The notes below the pieces were generated by a model that was not told the DNA's origin, searched no databases, and saw only the letters and a program-made list of their open reading frames with translations. 64,000 nucleotides of DNA, taken from Prosopocoilus inquinatus. Taxonomy: Eukaryota; Arthropoda; Insecta; Coleoptera; Lucanidae. The stretch is taken from positions 25,379,946 to 25,443,945 of the forward strand of contig CM069874.1 in assembly GCA_036172665.1 (NCBI GenBank), given 5' to 3'. Both the position numbers and the translations under genes were made by a program. This document shows positions 11,396 through 20,563 of the stretch, piece by piece. Each line of letters opens with the position of its first letter. The stretch's first letter is position 1.

Positions 11396-14300
11396 TTATA
11401 CTGTCCCTTCATCTGCTTCTCCATGGTAAGGGGCTATCCGGTTGAAGTGGATTACTTTGGGTTTGCCATGGGGGACCTTCCTGATGCGGTAAACAACGTC
11501 GTTGATCTGTTTCGTCACTTTGTAAGGACCTTCCCAAGAGGTCTGTAATTTTGGGGAGAGGCCTCGACGTCTTTGGGGGTTATAAAGCCAGACCAGTGCT
11601 CCAGGTTGGTATCCCCCGTGTTGAGCGTTGATGTCATAGTGCTCCTTCATCCGATCGCTGGCCGTCTGTATATTGTGACGCACTTGGTTGTGGATATCAT
11701 CCATTTTCCTGCGTAATTTGCTCACGTAATCTTCGTCGGCAGAGACTTCGCCAGGCTTCACACCAAACTTCAGGTCGCAGGGCAGTCTCGGCTCTCGCCC
11801 GAATACCACTTTCGCGGGAGTCTCCCCTGTTGTCTCATGAACAGATGAGCGGTATGCCATTAGAAACAGGGGGATGTACGTGTCCCAGTCCCTCTGATGA
11901 TTGGAAATGACCTTGGACAAATGTCGGTTGATGGTTCTATTGAACCTTTCCACCATTCCGTCCGACTGTGGGTGGAGTGCAGTTGTTCTAGTTTTTCGTA
12001 CGCCGAGCAGAGTACACACGTTCTTGAACAAGGCCGATTCAAAGTTCCTTCCTTGGTCTGAATGCAGTTCCATAGGTGCACCATACCGACTGATCCATTC
12101 CCTGACAAGGACTTCCGCAATAGTGACTGCCTCTTGGTTAGGTAGGGCGTAAGCTTCAACCCACTTGCTAAAGTAGTCCATTACCACGACGATGTACTTG
12201 TTTCCACCATTCGTTTCTGGAAACGGGCCGGCTACATCGATGGCAACTCTCTCAAAAGGACTTCCAACGTTGTACTGTCTCATGGGAGCCTTACCCCGCC
12301 TGTGGGGACCGTTACTGGCTGCGCAGACTGTACACTTTCTGCACCAATCCTTCACGTCTTCCTTGCAGTTCACCCAGTAAAATCTTTCGCGCACCTTCTC
12401 CATAGTCTTCTTAACTCCCAGATGCCCTCCGGAAGTTCCATCGTGAAGTTCCCTCAGAACTTCTGGCACCCTATTCTTAGGGATCAGTAACTGTGTCTTC
12501 TGTTCCATGCCTTCCTGATTCTCTATGCTTCGTCTCAGAAGACCACGATCCAACACTATGGAGTCCCACTGCGCCCAGTATGATTTTACGGACGGTGCAC
12601 ATGGTGCTACCTCTTCCCAGGTAGGCCTCGCGTCCCTGCTTTTCCATTCTAGCACTAATTTCAAATCCGGGTCGTTCTCCTGGTCTCTTCGCAGTTCTTC
12701 CCCTTGCCATTTGTCATCAACAATGGCTGTCCTCGCAGTCGTGGCTACTTTCTCGTCCAAACGACTACAGTGCTTACAGTCTTCGGCACAGGGTCTTCTC
12801 GACAGAGCATCGGCATTTCGATGGCTAGTTCCTGCCCGATGCTGAATTTCAAAATCGTACTCCTGAAGTCGTTCGATCCATCGTGCAACTTGCCCTTCTG
12901 GGTTCTTGAAACGGAGAAGCCATTTTAGAGCGGCGTGGTCGGTCCTCAGCAGGAAGCGTCTACCATACAAGTACTTGTAGAAGTGTTCTATCGTATTTAC
13001 GACGGCTAGCAATTCCCTTCTTGTGACGCAATAGTTTCGTTCCGGCTTTGATAGGACTTTACTGAAGTAGCCGATCACCTTCTCTTGCCCCTCTTGTATC
13101 TGGGAGAGTACGCCACCAATCCCAACGTTGCTAGCATCTGTGTCCACGACGAACTTGCCTTCCGGGAGAGGATAACTCAGAATAGGAGCACTAACCAAGT
13201 ACTGCTTTAGTTGTTCAAAGCCAATTTGACACTGTTGGTCCCATTCAAATGGACGACCTTCTTCAGTGAGTTTTGTCAACGGCTTAGCAATGTCTGCAAA
13301 TCCAGGAACGTAGCGCCGATAGTAAGTGCACAGGCCAAGGAAACTCCTTATTTGGTGTTTATTTCTGGGAGTTGGCCAGTCTTTCACCACCTGAATCTTC
13401 ACAGGGTCCACGGCGATTCCATTTCCATTAACAATGTGCCTCAGGTAATTCACTTCCTTCTGGAACAGGTGACACTTCTTGAGGTTAAGCTTTAGTCCAG
13501 CTCCGCGAAGCCGCTGGAACACTCCTTCCAGGTTCCTTAGGTGGTCGTCGAACGTCTTTCCCACGACAATTATGTCGTCAAGGTACACCATGCACGTTGT
13601 CCAGGACAGACCTTTCAGAACCGTCTCCATTAACCTCTCGAATGTCGCTGGGGCATTACATAATCCGAATGGCATTACTGTGAACTGCCACAGACCCATA
13701 CCAATGGAAAACGCCGTCTTTTCTCGATCTTCGGGCGCCAGCTCCACTTGCCAATATCCACTCTTTAAGTCCAAAGTTGAGAAGATCTTTGAGCCGGCCA
13801 GGGTGTCCAGGGTATCATCAATCCGTGGCAGGGGATAGCTGTCTTTCTTGGTGACATTATTGAGTAACCGGTAGTCTACACAGAACCTGGTGGACCCATC
13901 CTTCTTCTTCACAAGTACTACTGGTGACGCCCACGGGCTGCTTGATGGTTCTATTACATTATCCTTTTCCATCTCGCGAATAATGCGTTCCGCTTCCTCA
14001 CGCTTCGCCAACGGTAATCGCCTTGGAGCTTGACGGATAGGTCTTTCTTCTCCAGTCTCTATTTTGTGTTTCACGACATCAGTTCTTCCCTTGGATCCAT
14101 TTTCTACCTCAAATACATCTTGATAGCGGCCGATCAGATTCTTTGCTTTTGTCTTCTGGTCTGGAGTCAATTCCTGGGCTGTTGACATAAACATTTCCCA
14201 TAATTTCTTTGGGACTTTCGCTTCTGGCACGTTTGTTTCAAGTTGCCGGGAGATGGAGGACACCATGGTGCAGCTTCCCAAGATTGTTCCTTTCTTGATA

Positions 14301-15058
14301 TTGACAGAGAAACAATTGACGTTCATCAGGCGGACAGGTACTTCCTTCTTCGCCGTCAACAACATTTTCCCAACGAGGACTCCTCTTCCAATCCTTTGAT
14401 CATCAGTATTAGGTTCAACCATAATGACTTGCCCATCTTGAAAAACACCGTCCAGTTTTGCGTCGACGATAACCTCAGTCCTGCTGGGTAATACAACGTC
14501 TTCAGCGAGGACTACTCGAGCAGCCACGTCCCCTCGTTGATGTAGAACCAACTCCTCATTATTGAACGCCATCACGCCACGCTTTAAGTCCAATTGGAAC
14601 CCGTGGGCACACATGACGTCCATGCCCAAAATTGCCTCGTCCTCTATATCTGCCACCAGTGCACGGTGTTTTATTGGAGTTGAACCAATGGTGATGATAA
14701 CCTCTACTTCACCGTGGACAGTTGCTGATGTTCCAGTTGCAGTTTTCAGTTTCCACTTGGTCGGCTCGGTGCGTCCAGATGACTTAATGACGTAGGGTCT
14801 TAGGATGGTCTTCGTCGCACCCGTATCCAACAACATGGTGTGAGGAATGTCATCAATGGTGACATCCACGAAGACACTGCTGGTTAACTGCCGTAGGGAT
14901 ATTACTTGTTTGGCTTTCGTCTTTGGGGGCCTTTGAATACGGGTCGACGTTTGCCCCTCTGCACCGACCCGGCTTAGTTTAACTGTGGCTTCCTTGGATC
15001 CTGTCTGGGCTTTGGACATCGCCTGCGAACATGTCCTTCCTCCTGGCAATTCCAACAC
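11396..15058 (-). CDS. pol: Pol polyprotein (protease, RT, RNase H, integrase)
   Basis: The open frame is 1220 codons. Its apparent start (15058) is a GTG inside gag, so translation must enter by -1 frameshift at 14977-14983, just before residue 28. Domains in order: aspartic protease with DTGA at 78-81; reverse transcriptase about 350-540 with LDLKSGYWQ (429-437) and catalytic YLDD (492-495); RNase H about 630-755 with D639, E682, D707 and D750; integrase zinc-binding H872, H879, C906, C909; integrase core D941, D1001, E1037 (D-35-E spacing); and a C-terminal GPY module (WEGPY, 1175-1179). No chromodomain is seen. All catalytic residues are present and the frame is uninterrupted, so it could be active. 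It ends in TAA, 36 bp before the ATG of the macrodomain ORF, in the same frame. Confidence 0.97.
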   Translation of the reverse strand: MLELPGGRTCSQAMSKAQTGSKEATVKLSRVGAEGQTSTRIQRPPKTKAKQVISLRQLTSSVFVDVTIDDIPHTMLLDTGATKTILRPYVIKSSGRTEPTKWKLKTATGTSATVHGEVEVIITIGSTPIKHRALVADIEDEAILGMDVMCAHGFQLDLKRGVMAFNNEELVLHQRGDVAARVVLAEDVVLPSRTEVIVDAKLDGVFQDGQVIMVEPNTDDQRIGRGVLVGKMLLTAKKEVPVRLMNVNCFSVNIKKGTILGSCTMVSSISRQLETNVPEAKVPKKLWEMFMSTAQELTPDQKTKAKNLIGRYQDVFEVENGSKGRTDVVKHKIETGEERPIRQAPRRLPLAKREEAERIIREMEKDNVIEPSSSPWASPVVLVKKKDGSTRFCVDYRLLNNVTKKDSYPLPRIDDTLDTLAGSKIFSTLDLKSGYWQVELAPEDREKTAFSIGMGLWQFTVMPFGLCNAPATFERLMETVLKGLSWTTCMVYLDDIIVVGKTFDDHLRNLEGVFQRLRGAGLKLNLKKCHLFQKEVNYLRHIVNGNGIAVDPVKIQVVKDWPTPRNKHQIRSFLGLCTYYRRYVPGFADIAKPLTKLTEEGRPFEWDQQCQIGFEQLKQYLVSAPILSYPLPEGKFVVDTDASNVGIGGVLSQIQEGQEKVIGYFSKVLSKPERNYCVTRRELLAVVNTIEHFYKYLYGRRFLLRTDHAALKWLLRFKNPEGQVARWIERLQEYDFEIQHRAGTSHRNADALSRRPCAEDCKHCSRLDEKVATTARTAIVDDKWQGEELRRDQENDPDLKLVLEWKSRDARPTWEEVAPCAPSVKSYWAQWDSIVLDRGLLRRSIENQEGMEQKTQLLIPKNRVPEVLRELHDGTSGGHLGVKKTMEKVRERFYWVNCKEDVKDWCRKCTVCAASNGPHRRGKAPMRQYNVGSPFERVAIDVAGPFPETNGGNKYIVVVMDYFSKWVEAYALPNQEAVTIAEVLVREWISRYGAPMELHSDQGRNFESALFKNVCTLLGVRKTRTTALHPQSDGMVERFNRTINRHLSKVISNHQRDWDTYIPLFLMAYRSSVHETTGETPAKVVFGREPRLPCDLKFGVKPGEVSADEDYVSKLRRKMDDIHNQVRHNIQTASDRMKEHYDINAQHGGYQPGALVWLYNPQRRRGLSPKLQTSWEGPYKVTKQINDVVYRIRKVPHGKPKVIHFNRIAPYHGEADEGTV

Positions 15059-16470
15059 ACCAGCGGCTTCTTCTGCTTGAAGACCTGTTCCACAATGCGG
15101 CGAACATCCTCGGCGGTGGTATACTCCCTGGGTCGCTCCTTTATAGCAGATCCCACCTTGGCGTTAGCGGATTCTTCCTCTTCTTCCTCTTGGAAGTCCA
15201 TAGCCGCTCGCACCTTGACATGCCCTCTTGAGACTCGTCTCGCCGCTTCAAATTCCAAGGCATAAGCCAATGCGTTCTTGGACGGGTTCGGATGGGTCAT
15301 TCTCAATGCCTGCTGGTTGTCTGGGTCACGGATTCCATCTATGAAGGTCTGCACCGTCAAACATTTGAGGAATTCAACAGGAGCTGTGGGATATGCCAAC
15401 TGGGCCAGACGCGCAACGTCTGCTTCGAATTCCTGAAGAGTTTCTCCGGATTTCTGACAGCGATTCCTCAACTGCGCATGGTATACCTCGGTCAGATGGG
15501 CCTGTCCGTAACGCATTTCCATCCTATTCACCAGCTTGTCGAAGTCTTCTTGTTCCTCTGGCGGCATCGTCTGTAGCACATCGATGGCGTCCCCTCTCAA
15601 GGCCACAATTAACGAAGTGGCTTTTTCGCTGGCCGTCCATCTGTTCGCCTTTGCTGCTGCTTCGAACTGTTTGAAGTAGTTGGGCCAAGAAGACTTTCCA
15701 TCGAACGTTGGTGGTTTTATTTTCAGTTTAGAATTTTCTGCTGGTCCTTCCACAATTCGGGTTTCATTATTTTCTAGTACTTCTATTGGTGGCTGATCCC
15801 CGAACACTCGCAACCCCGCCATGATTTGTTCCAGATTTTTGATTTTGTTATCCTGCTGGAATATTATTTCTTCCACATTTTCTTGCAGGTTTCTTGTTTC
15901 TTCCGATATTTTTACCACTAGTTTATCTTCGAGTCCCTTCGTCTGTTCTAGAAATTCACCCTTCAAATTTCCGGACTGTTCTAGAAGTTTCTCGTCGAAA
16001 TTTCTGGATTGCTCTAGAAATTTCTCGTCTAAGTCTCTAGATTGTTCCAACAATTTATTCTGTAATTTATCGAAATTTCCAGATTGTTCTAGAAGCTTCT
16101 CCGCTAAATTTCTGGATTGTTCTCGAAGTTCGTCCTTGAATTTGCCAGATTGTTCTCGAAGTTCTTCCTTGAAATTTCCAGATTGTTCTAGAAGCTTTTT
16201 CTCTAAATTTCCAGACTGTTCTTGAAACATCTCGTCCAAATTTCTGGATTGTTCTCGAAATTCATCCTTCAAGATTTTATTAAAATCGACGGGACCACAC
16301 GAAATTTCGAAAAGGAACGTCTCTGGATCTTCACCAGCTGTCAACAAATCGGATCGGAGACGCTGTTGAAGTGCGCCTTTCAAACCACAGGTTTCTAACT
16401 CTCGTTCTTCCAATTCGGTTTTTAATTCGGCCACTTTTAAGTCTTTCAACAACACTTTTCTCGTAGCCAT
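14974..16470 (-). CDS. gag: Gag polyprotein with SAP motif, hendecad coiled coil and CCHC knuckle
   Basis: A 498-residue protein starting at ATG 16470. Residues about 8-42 (DLKVAELKTELEERELE followed by GLKGALQQRL) fit a SAP DNA-binding motif. Residues 71-184 are about ten 11-residue repeats of the form LLEQSGNF-K/D-E-E/K, predicted to be a long hendecad coiled coil. Residues about 252-390 (FDGKSSWPNYFKQFE onward) are the retrotransposon Gag capsid domain. The C terminus carries one zinc knuckle, C-X2-C-X4-H-X4-C (472-485). It should assemble the virus-like particle and package RNA. An N-terminal SAP motif is unusual for Gag and may direct particles or the integration complex to chromatin; that is inference. 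The repeats are visible in the DNA as a 33-bp tandem array at 15920-16260. Confidence 0.95.
   Translation of the reverse strand: MATRKVLLKDLKVAELKTELEERELETCGLKGALQQRLRSDLLTAGEDPETFLFEISCGPVDFNKILKDEFREQSRNLDEMFQEQSGNLEKKLLEQSGNFKEELREQSGKFKDELREQSRNLAEKLLEQSGNFDKLQNKLLEQSRDLDEKFLEQSRNFDEKLLEQSGNLKGEFLEQTKGLEDKLVVKISEETRNLQENVEEIIFQQDNKIKNLEQIMAGLRVFGDQPPIEVLENNETRIVEGPAENSKLKIKPPTFDGKSSWPNYFKQFEAAAKANRWTASEKATSLIVALRGDAIDVLQTMPPEEQEDFDKLVNRMEMRYGQAHLTEVYHAQLRNRCQKSGETLQEFEADVARLAQLAYPTAPVEFLKCLTVQTFIDGIRDPDNQQALRMTHPNPSKNALAYALEFEAARRVSRGHVKVRAAMDFQEEEEEESANAKVGSAIKERPREYTTAEDVRRIVEQVFKQKKPLVCWNCQEEGHVRRRCPKPRQDPRKPQLN
14977..14983 (-). promoter_or_regulatory. -1 ribosomal frameshift heptamer GTTAAAC
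   Basis: In element orientation gag ends CAG TTA AAC TAA. The heptamer G-TTA-AAC directly precedes the gag stop. Pol is in the -1 frame, and slipping here gives ...QLN then LSRVG, continuing straight into Pol. G UUA AAC is a proven -1 slippery sequence in arteriviruses and fits the X-XXY-YYZ rule with a relaxed first base. A downstream structure was not examined. Confidence 0.8.
15920..16260 (-). repeat. 33-bp tandem repeat encoding the Gag hendecads
   Basis: About ten degenerate copies of a 33-bp unit, recognisable on the + strand by CCAGATTGTTCTAGAAG and CTGGATTGTTCTCGAA. Each encodes an 11-residue LLEQSGNF-type unit in Gag. One copy carries an extra three codons (around residues 134-137). 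Confidence 0.85.
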
Positions 16471-16546
16471 TGTTTTTTTTTTTTTTAATAATTTAATAAT
16501 CTGATTAAATTTAATTTACTTTAAATTGTTTATTTATTTGCACAAA

Positions 16547-16563
16547 CCCGCACACCGACACCA
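16547..16563 (-). promoter_or_regulatory. Primer-binding site
   Basis: In element orientation, TGGTGTCGGTGTGCGGG lies one base after the 5' LTR. It begins with TGG, complementary to a tRNA CCA end. TGGTGTC would fit a leucine tRNA best, but the match beyond that is imperfect, so the primer is not assigned. Confidence 0.6.
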
Positions 16564-16564
16564 C

Positions 16565-16890
16565 TGTTACGTTTCTAGGGTTTGAGTTTATTTATTTAAA
16601 CGAATAAAACACTCGATAAAAACTTAACCGTAATTTAATAAAGCTTAAAAACTAATTTATTTGTAATAATTTATTTTCACACTAAAATCTAACTTCGACG
16701 TTCGCTGTTCGAATTCGACTGCCTGGTGAGTCAACTCCGGGCGATTTTATATCATTTGCTGCCGTCTGGAATCCTCCATGCTGGAGAAATCTAGTCTGTT
16801 CGATGTAGGCCCCGGCCGCGTGACGGCCGATGACACATAACAGCGAACCGACTTCTTGACGCCTTGCGCTAAGCCGGTTGGTGCGCCACA
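16565..16890 (-). repeat. 5' LTR of the gypsy element
   Basis: This 326-bp copy carries the promoter for the element. In element orientation it starts TGTGGCGCACC. A TATA box is at 16745-16751, followed by the A/T-rich R/U5 part. The right flank ATAA (16891-16894) is the second half of the target duplication. Confidence 0.95.
16745..16751 (-). promoter_or_regulatory. TATA box in 5' LTR
   Basis: TATAAAA lies on the minus strand about 145 bp into the LTR. CAGTCG some 25-30 bp downstream could be the initiator. The same motif exists in the 3' LTR and could drive flanking transcription. Confidence 0.6.
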
Positions 16891-16894
16891 ATAA

Positions 16895-17981
16895 TATTTA
16901 TTTTACTTATAATCATACAAAATAAAATTAAACAAAGTAACAGTTCTTCATATTTGGTCATAGTCATACAGTGGTGCACTAAACTAAATTTCGCTTCGGA
17001 AGTAGGTCGTCCTAATGATATTGAAATATTGTCTTGTACCATAATAAATTAATAATTTTAAATAAATTAATTAGAAATATCCATTGTTTTAAGTTGACAA
17101 ATGACACTTTTCAATGACGCTTTTACATGACGGTTGTGGGTGTCAACTTGACAAAATAAAAATCGATGTTTTCTACACAGATACTCATTTTTAAATACTT
17201 TTATTTTATTAATTTCATATTTTCAATATGTTAAAAATTACGGCAATTTCTGGTGTATCCAGTTTTTTTTTTTTTTTTTTTTCTAAAAGCATCTGTGGAC
17301 CTTATTTAGAATTGTATAAAGCATGGAGGTTAAGTAAATGAAGGAGTAACAAGCAGCAGCAGAGCAGAAAACGAGATGATTTGAGGATTTTCTTACTTCT
17401 TGAGCAGAATTTAAAAGAATCATTTTCTCAAAATACAAAATAAATATGAATTATGAACAGCAAAATTTATATTAAACTTAGTTACCTTCAAAAATATTAA
17501 ATAAAATTGATTAAAAGAAGGGTTTACGTTGTGAAAATAACGTGGCCGGATTTTATTGCTCCCTACTGTACCTTGGCCGAAACCAGTTGAACGAATTGTT
17601 GCCAGCCATGACGCAGTACGCAAGTGTACGAATATTTGCTACTTTTTTGTATCTGGTTCCTATTTTACAATTTTTTTTTCAGCGCAGCCAGTAAAATTAT
17701 GATTCGATGATATTTTAATTACTGCAATCGGATATGTTTTCTTGACTTATTTATTTGACAGAAGTTTGACGTAACCAAAAGAACGACAAGGTTGTTGCAG
17801 GCTATGTGAATACGATTTGACTGTTTGTCAAATTGTCAATAACGCTTTCACATGACGGCTCCCAGCATTGTCAAGCTGTAAACACTCCAAGCTCTTCAAT
17901 TTCACAAAATGTGATTTGCATATTGAAATTTTGATACATTTTTGATTCTTAATTAAAAATTGGAGATTTGGTTAGAAGTTG
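16895..17981. other. AT-rich noncoding stretch
   Basis: No supported gene. A 20-base T run lies near 17262. A block around 17093-17150 (TGACAAATGACACTTTTCAA and following) recurs in diverged form around 17818-17875, so it is a dispersed repeat of unknown type. Confidence 0.45.
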
Positions 17982-18631
17982 TACTTTATTATTGATTTCA
18001 TAGAAAAAATTATTCTTTATGAAAGCTCCTAATCTTCCCAAACTCAAGACGCATGTGTCAAAATTTGAATACCTCCTGTCATATACCGAGGAAATCAAAA
18101 TATTTGAAATCGATATAAGAGTAAAGTAAATTTTATTTAAATAAGTTACTCAGAGTTATTATAAGATCTCAAATATGAAATCATGGCTATCTACGATGAA
18201 AAAAAGAATTTCATGTATTTTTCAATTTTTTTCATACCAACGTGTGTGCCGCAGAACTTTGAATGTGTAGAGCTGGACGTTTCTTCAAGTATGACATGGA
18301 CGTCCTCTAAGATTTGTCTTTTGCTCAACTGTCAACTAGAAATTATGACACCCTAAAAATTACAATTTTTTGTAGCCAATTATTTTTTTCATCGTAGGTA
18401 GCTATGATTTCATATTTGAGCTTTCGGAATAATTTTGAGTAATTTAATCAAATAAAATTTCCGCGAAGCGTGAAAAATAAAGGTACTTTACTCTTATATC
18501 TATTTCAATTATTTTTATTTCCTCGGTATATGATAGGAGGTATTCAAATTTTGACACATGCGTCTTGAGTTTAGGAAGATGTAGGAGCTTTCATAAAGAA
18601 TAATTTTTTCTAAGAAATCAATAATAAAGTA
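17982..18631. mobile_element. Foldback repeat with ~230-bp arms
   Basis: The left arm (17982 to about 18203) and right arm (about 18386 to 18631) are inverted copies with few mismatches. They share TACTTTATTATTGATTTC, then ACTCAAGACGCATGTGTC, then a block containing CTACGATGAAAAAAA. The spacer is about 180 bp. There is no ORF. The superfamily is not determined because clear terminal and target duplications were not found. Confidence 0.7.
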
Positions 18632-19668
18632 TTTTCCCAACTTTCGTCAACTTTCTGCCGGTCACTGTATATAAGTTGAATAAGAAAAATCAGTTTCGAA
18701 AATTTCTTGATTCCAAAGTGGTAGCGCCGATGGCGTGTTGGCAGCCCCTATTGCTACGCCACTGCATCATTCTGTTGAAATAATATAAAACTTCAACATA
18801 AGACTTGTTCTATTTTTGTGAATCCGGAGCTGTATCAAGTCAACATGTTGACTCAATTGCGACCAGAGGTTGATGAGTAGAAGTAACAAAAAGAAAATTA
18901 AGAAAAATCAGGTATCAACAATTGGAAAGAAAGAATGTAGAAGGGAAATGTGTTTATAATTAACTCAAGTTTTATATCAACGTTCTATATGTTAAGGTTG
19001 ATAGGTTGTTTTATTACATAATTTATATAATCATTTTTATGTGCACGTTAAATTATTCTTCTTTATATTTACTGCTAACTACTCATCGTGTCATAGTTTT
19101 ATTTAATTTATTGTTGTTTCAATATTTAATGCTAATTTGTTTCTTAAATATTGTACATTCATGTCATAGGTACCTATTTTACGAAAAAAATTTATCAGAT
19201 TATAATGCGGTCCTGTCTGTGTTATACCAGCAATGATTTTTTTTTACATGCCCAGACTCTACTATTAAAGGTAATTGCACTTAGTACAAACAATTAACAT
19301 GTAAGTTAATTACATGATGACGTGTATGTAGGTGCATTTTGATATATTATGTTTGTTTTAGTAAAATGCTAAAAATATGAAATCGATAAATAAAATTATC
19401 TGACTGCGCGATAAACACATTATGCAAATGAGTAAAGCGTTGTTTAAATGGTAATAAAGACATTCATAACGAAATATTAACAATTATAAAAATCAGGTTT
19501 ACTACCGGCTTCACAATTCATCCTGGGGACAATAACTCTTCCCAACAGACGGCCTTGTGACTGGAGCATACCACGGCTTAAATGTTACATTTTCAAAGTC
19601 AACAACTCGACGAAATTAATCAACAATATACGCCGCCGAAAAAAACTGGCCCTTAGGTGTGGTCGCTT

Positions 19669-19675
19669 TATAAAA
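19669..19675 (+). promoter_or_regulatory. TATA box of the cuticular protein gene
   Basis: TATAAAA lies 76 bp upstream of the chosen ATG. A TTTTAGTTT initiator-like site near 19695-19703 is about 28 bp downstream. That predicts a short 5' UTR of about 45 bp and excludes the upstream ATG at 19688 from the transcript. Confidence 0.7.
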
Positions 19676-19744
19676 TCGCCTGCATACATGCAAATTTTAG
19701 TTTTGCGAGTACTGGCAAACCAGCAGCGCTTAACCATAATCAAA

Positions 19745-20491
19745 ATGAAGTTCTTCGTCGCTTTTCTCGCCGTCACCGTCGCTGTAGTGCAAGCTAAGCC
19801 CTCGGGAGTTCCTGCTCCTGTCATTCCCGTCGCCTTGGCCGCCCCCATATCCACCCAATTCGTCGCTCAGGACTCTATAGGACAATACACCTACGGATAT
19901 TCCAACCCCCAATCGGCCAAGACTGAGACGAGATCGCTCGACGGAATCACTCGAGGAGCTTACAATTATGTTGACGGTTCGGGAAAACTGCAATCAGTTG
20001 AATATTCTTCTGATGCAGTTCATGGTTTCCGGGTAGCCGCAAGCAACCTTCCCGTGGCACCCGCAGTTCCAGCACCTCCGGCTTTAATTGCACCTGAACC
20101 CGTGCAGGATACTCCGGAAGTTGTTGAAGCTAGAGCTAAGCACCTGGTGGCGCTCAAGGAAGCAGAAGCACGAGCAGCTGAAATACCTGCCGCCGTTGTT
20201 ACCAAGACGGAAACCATCTTGCCTTCTACCCTTGGTGTAGTTTCCGCCTACATTCCTTCATCAGCTAACCTGGTGGGCGTGAGCGCCCCAATTTTATCTT
20301 ACAGTTACGGAATTCCAGGGGCTTCCGTCGCGTATTCGGCCTTCGGCGCTCCTGCGATTGCTTCATACACCACTCAAATTGCAACCCCCGTGTTGGCGGG
20401 GTTGGCGCTCGGAGAAGCCCCAACCAGCTCAGATGCAGTGACCGTCGAAGCTAAGTCAGCTCCAGTCGAAACCAAAGAGAAAAGCGACTAG
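19745..20491 (+). CDS. Cuticular protein with chitin-binding Rebers-Riddiford domain
   Basis: A 248-residue secreted structural protein of the exoskeleton. The start is ATG 19745, not 19688: it has a CAAAATG context, lies downstream of the predicted transcription start, and gives a clean signal peptide (MKFFVAFLAVTVAVVQA, cleavage after A17). A Rebers-Riddiford chitin-binding domain follows: IGQYTYGYSNPQSAKTETR, then G-x-Y-N-Y-V-D-G-S-G-K, then V-E-Y-S-S-D-A-x-H-G-F-R-V with ASNLP (about residues 40-105). The C-terminal half is Ala/Pro/Val-rich, with a charged helix (VVEARAKHLVALKEAEARAA), typical of cuticle proteins. The gene is intronless here and complete. Polyadenylation signals are at 20548 and 20558. 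The exact RR subclass is uncertain. Confidence 0.92.
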   Translation: MKFFVAFLAVTVAVVQAKPSGVPAPVIPVALAAPISTQFVAQDSIGQYTYGYSNPQSAKTETRSLDGITRGAYNYVDGSGKLQSVEYSSDAVHGFRVAASNLPVAPAVPAPPALIAPEPVQDTPEVVEARAKHLVALKEAEARAAEIPAAVVTKTETILPSTLGVVSAYIPSSANLVGVSAPILSYSYGIPGASVAYSAFGAPAIASYTTQIATPVLAGLALGEAPTSSDAVTVEAKSAPVETKEKSD

Positions 20492-20547
20492 TTTAAGGGA
20501 CTTATAAATTTTTGAAAGTTGTTGCTTCGATTTTTGAATTATCAGGC

Positions 20548-20563
20548 AATAAATTTTAATAAA
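20548..20563 (+). terminator. Polyadenylation signals of the cuticular protein gene
   Basis: Two AATAAA hexamers, at 20548-20553 and 20558-20563, lie about 57-67 bp after the stop codon. Confidence 0.7.

Larger units (their letters stand above)
10407..16890 (-). mobile_element. Ty3/gypsy LTR retrotransposon with macrodomain ORF
   Basis: A structurally complete element on the minus strand. Its order, in element orientation, is 5' LTR (16565-16890), PBS, gag, pol (protease, reverse transcriptase, RNase H, integrase), an extra macrodomain/CCCH ORF, polypurine tract and 3' LTR (10407-10732). The LTRs are each 326 bp, begin TG and end CA, and differ at a single base (A at 10709 versus C at 16867), so insertion was recent. 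A 4-bp direct repeat ATAA flanks it (10403-10406 and 16891-16894). Integrase follows RNase H, which places it in Ty3/gypsy rather than Ty1/copia. All three main frames are open. The only doubtful breaks are the gag-pol -1 shift and a TAA between pol and the last ORF. Confidence 0.97.

Noticed and set aside
11860..14795. Many 60-120 residue frames on both strands within pol
   Set aside because: Shadows of the 1220-codon Pol frame.
19688..19744. Upstream ATG adding 19 residues to the cuticular protein
   Set aside because: It lies upstream of the predicted transcription start given the TATA box at 19669, and would bury the signal peptide.
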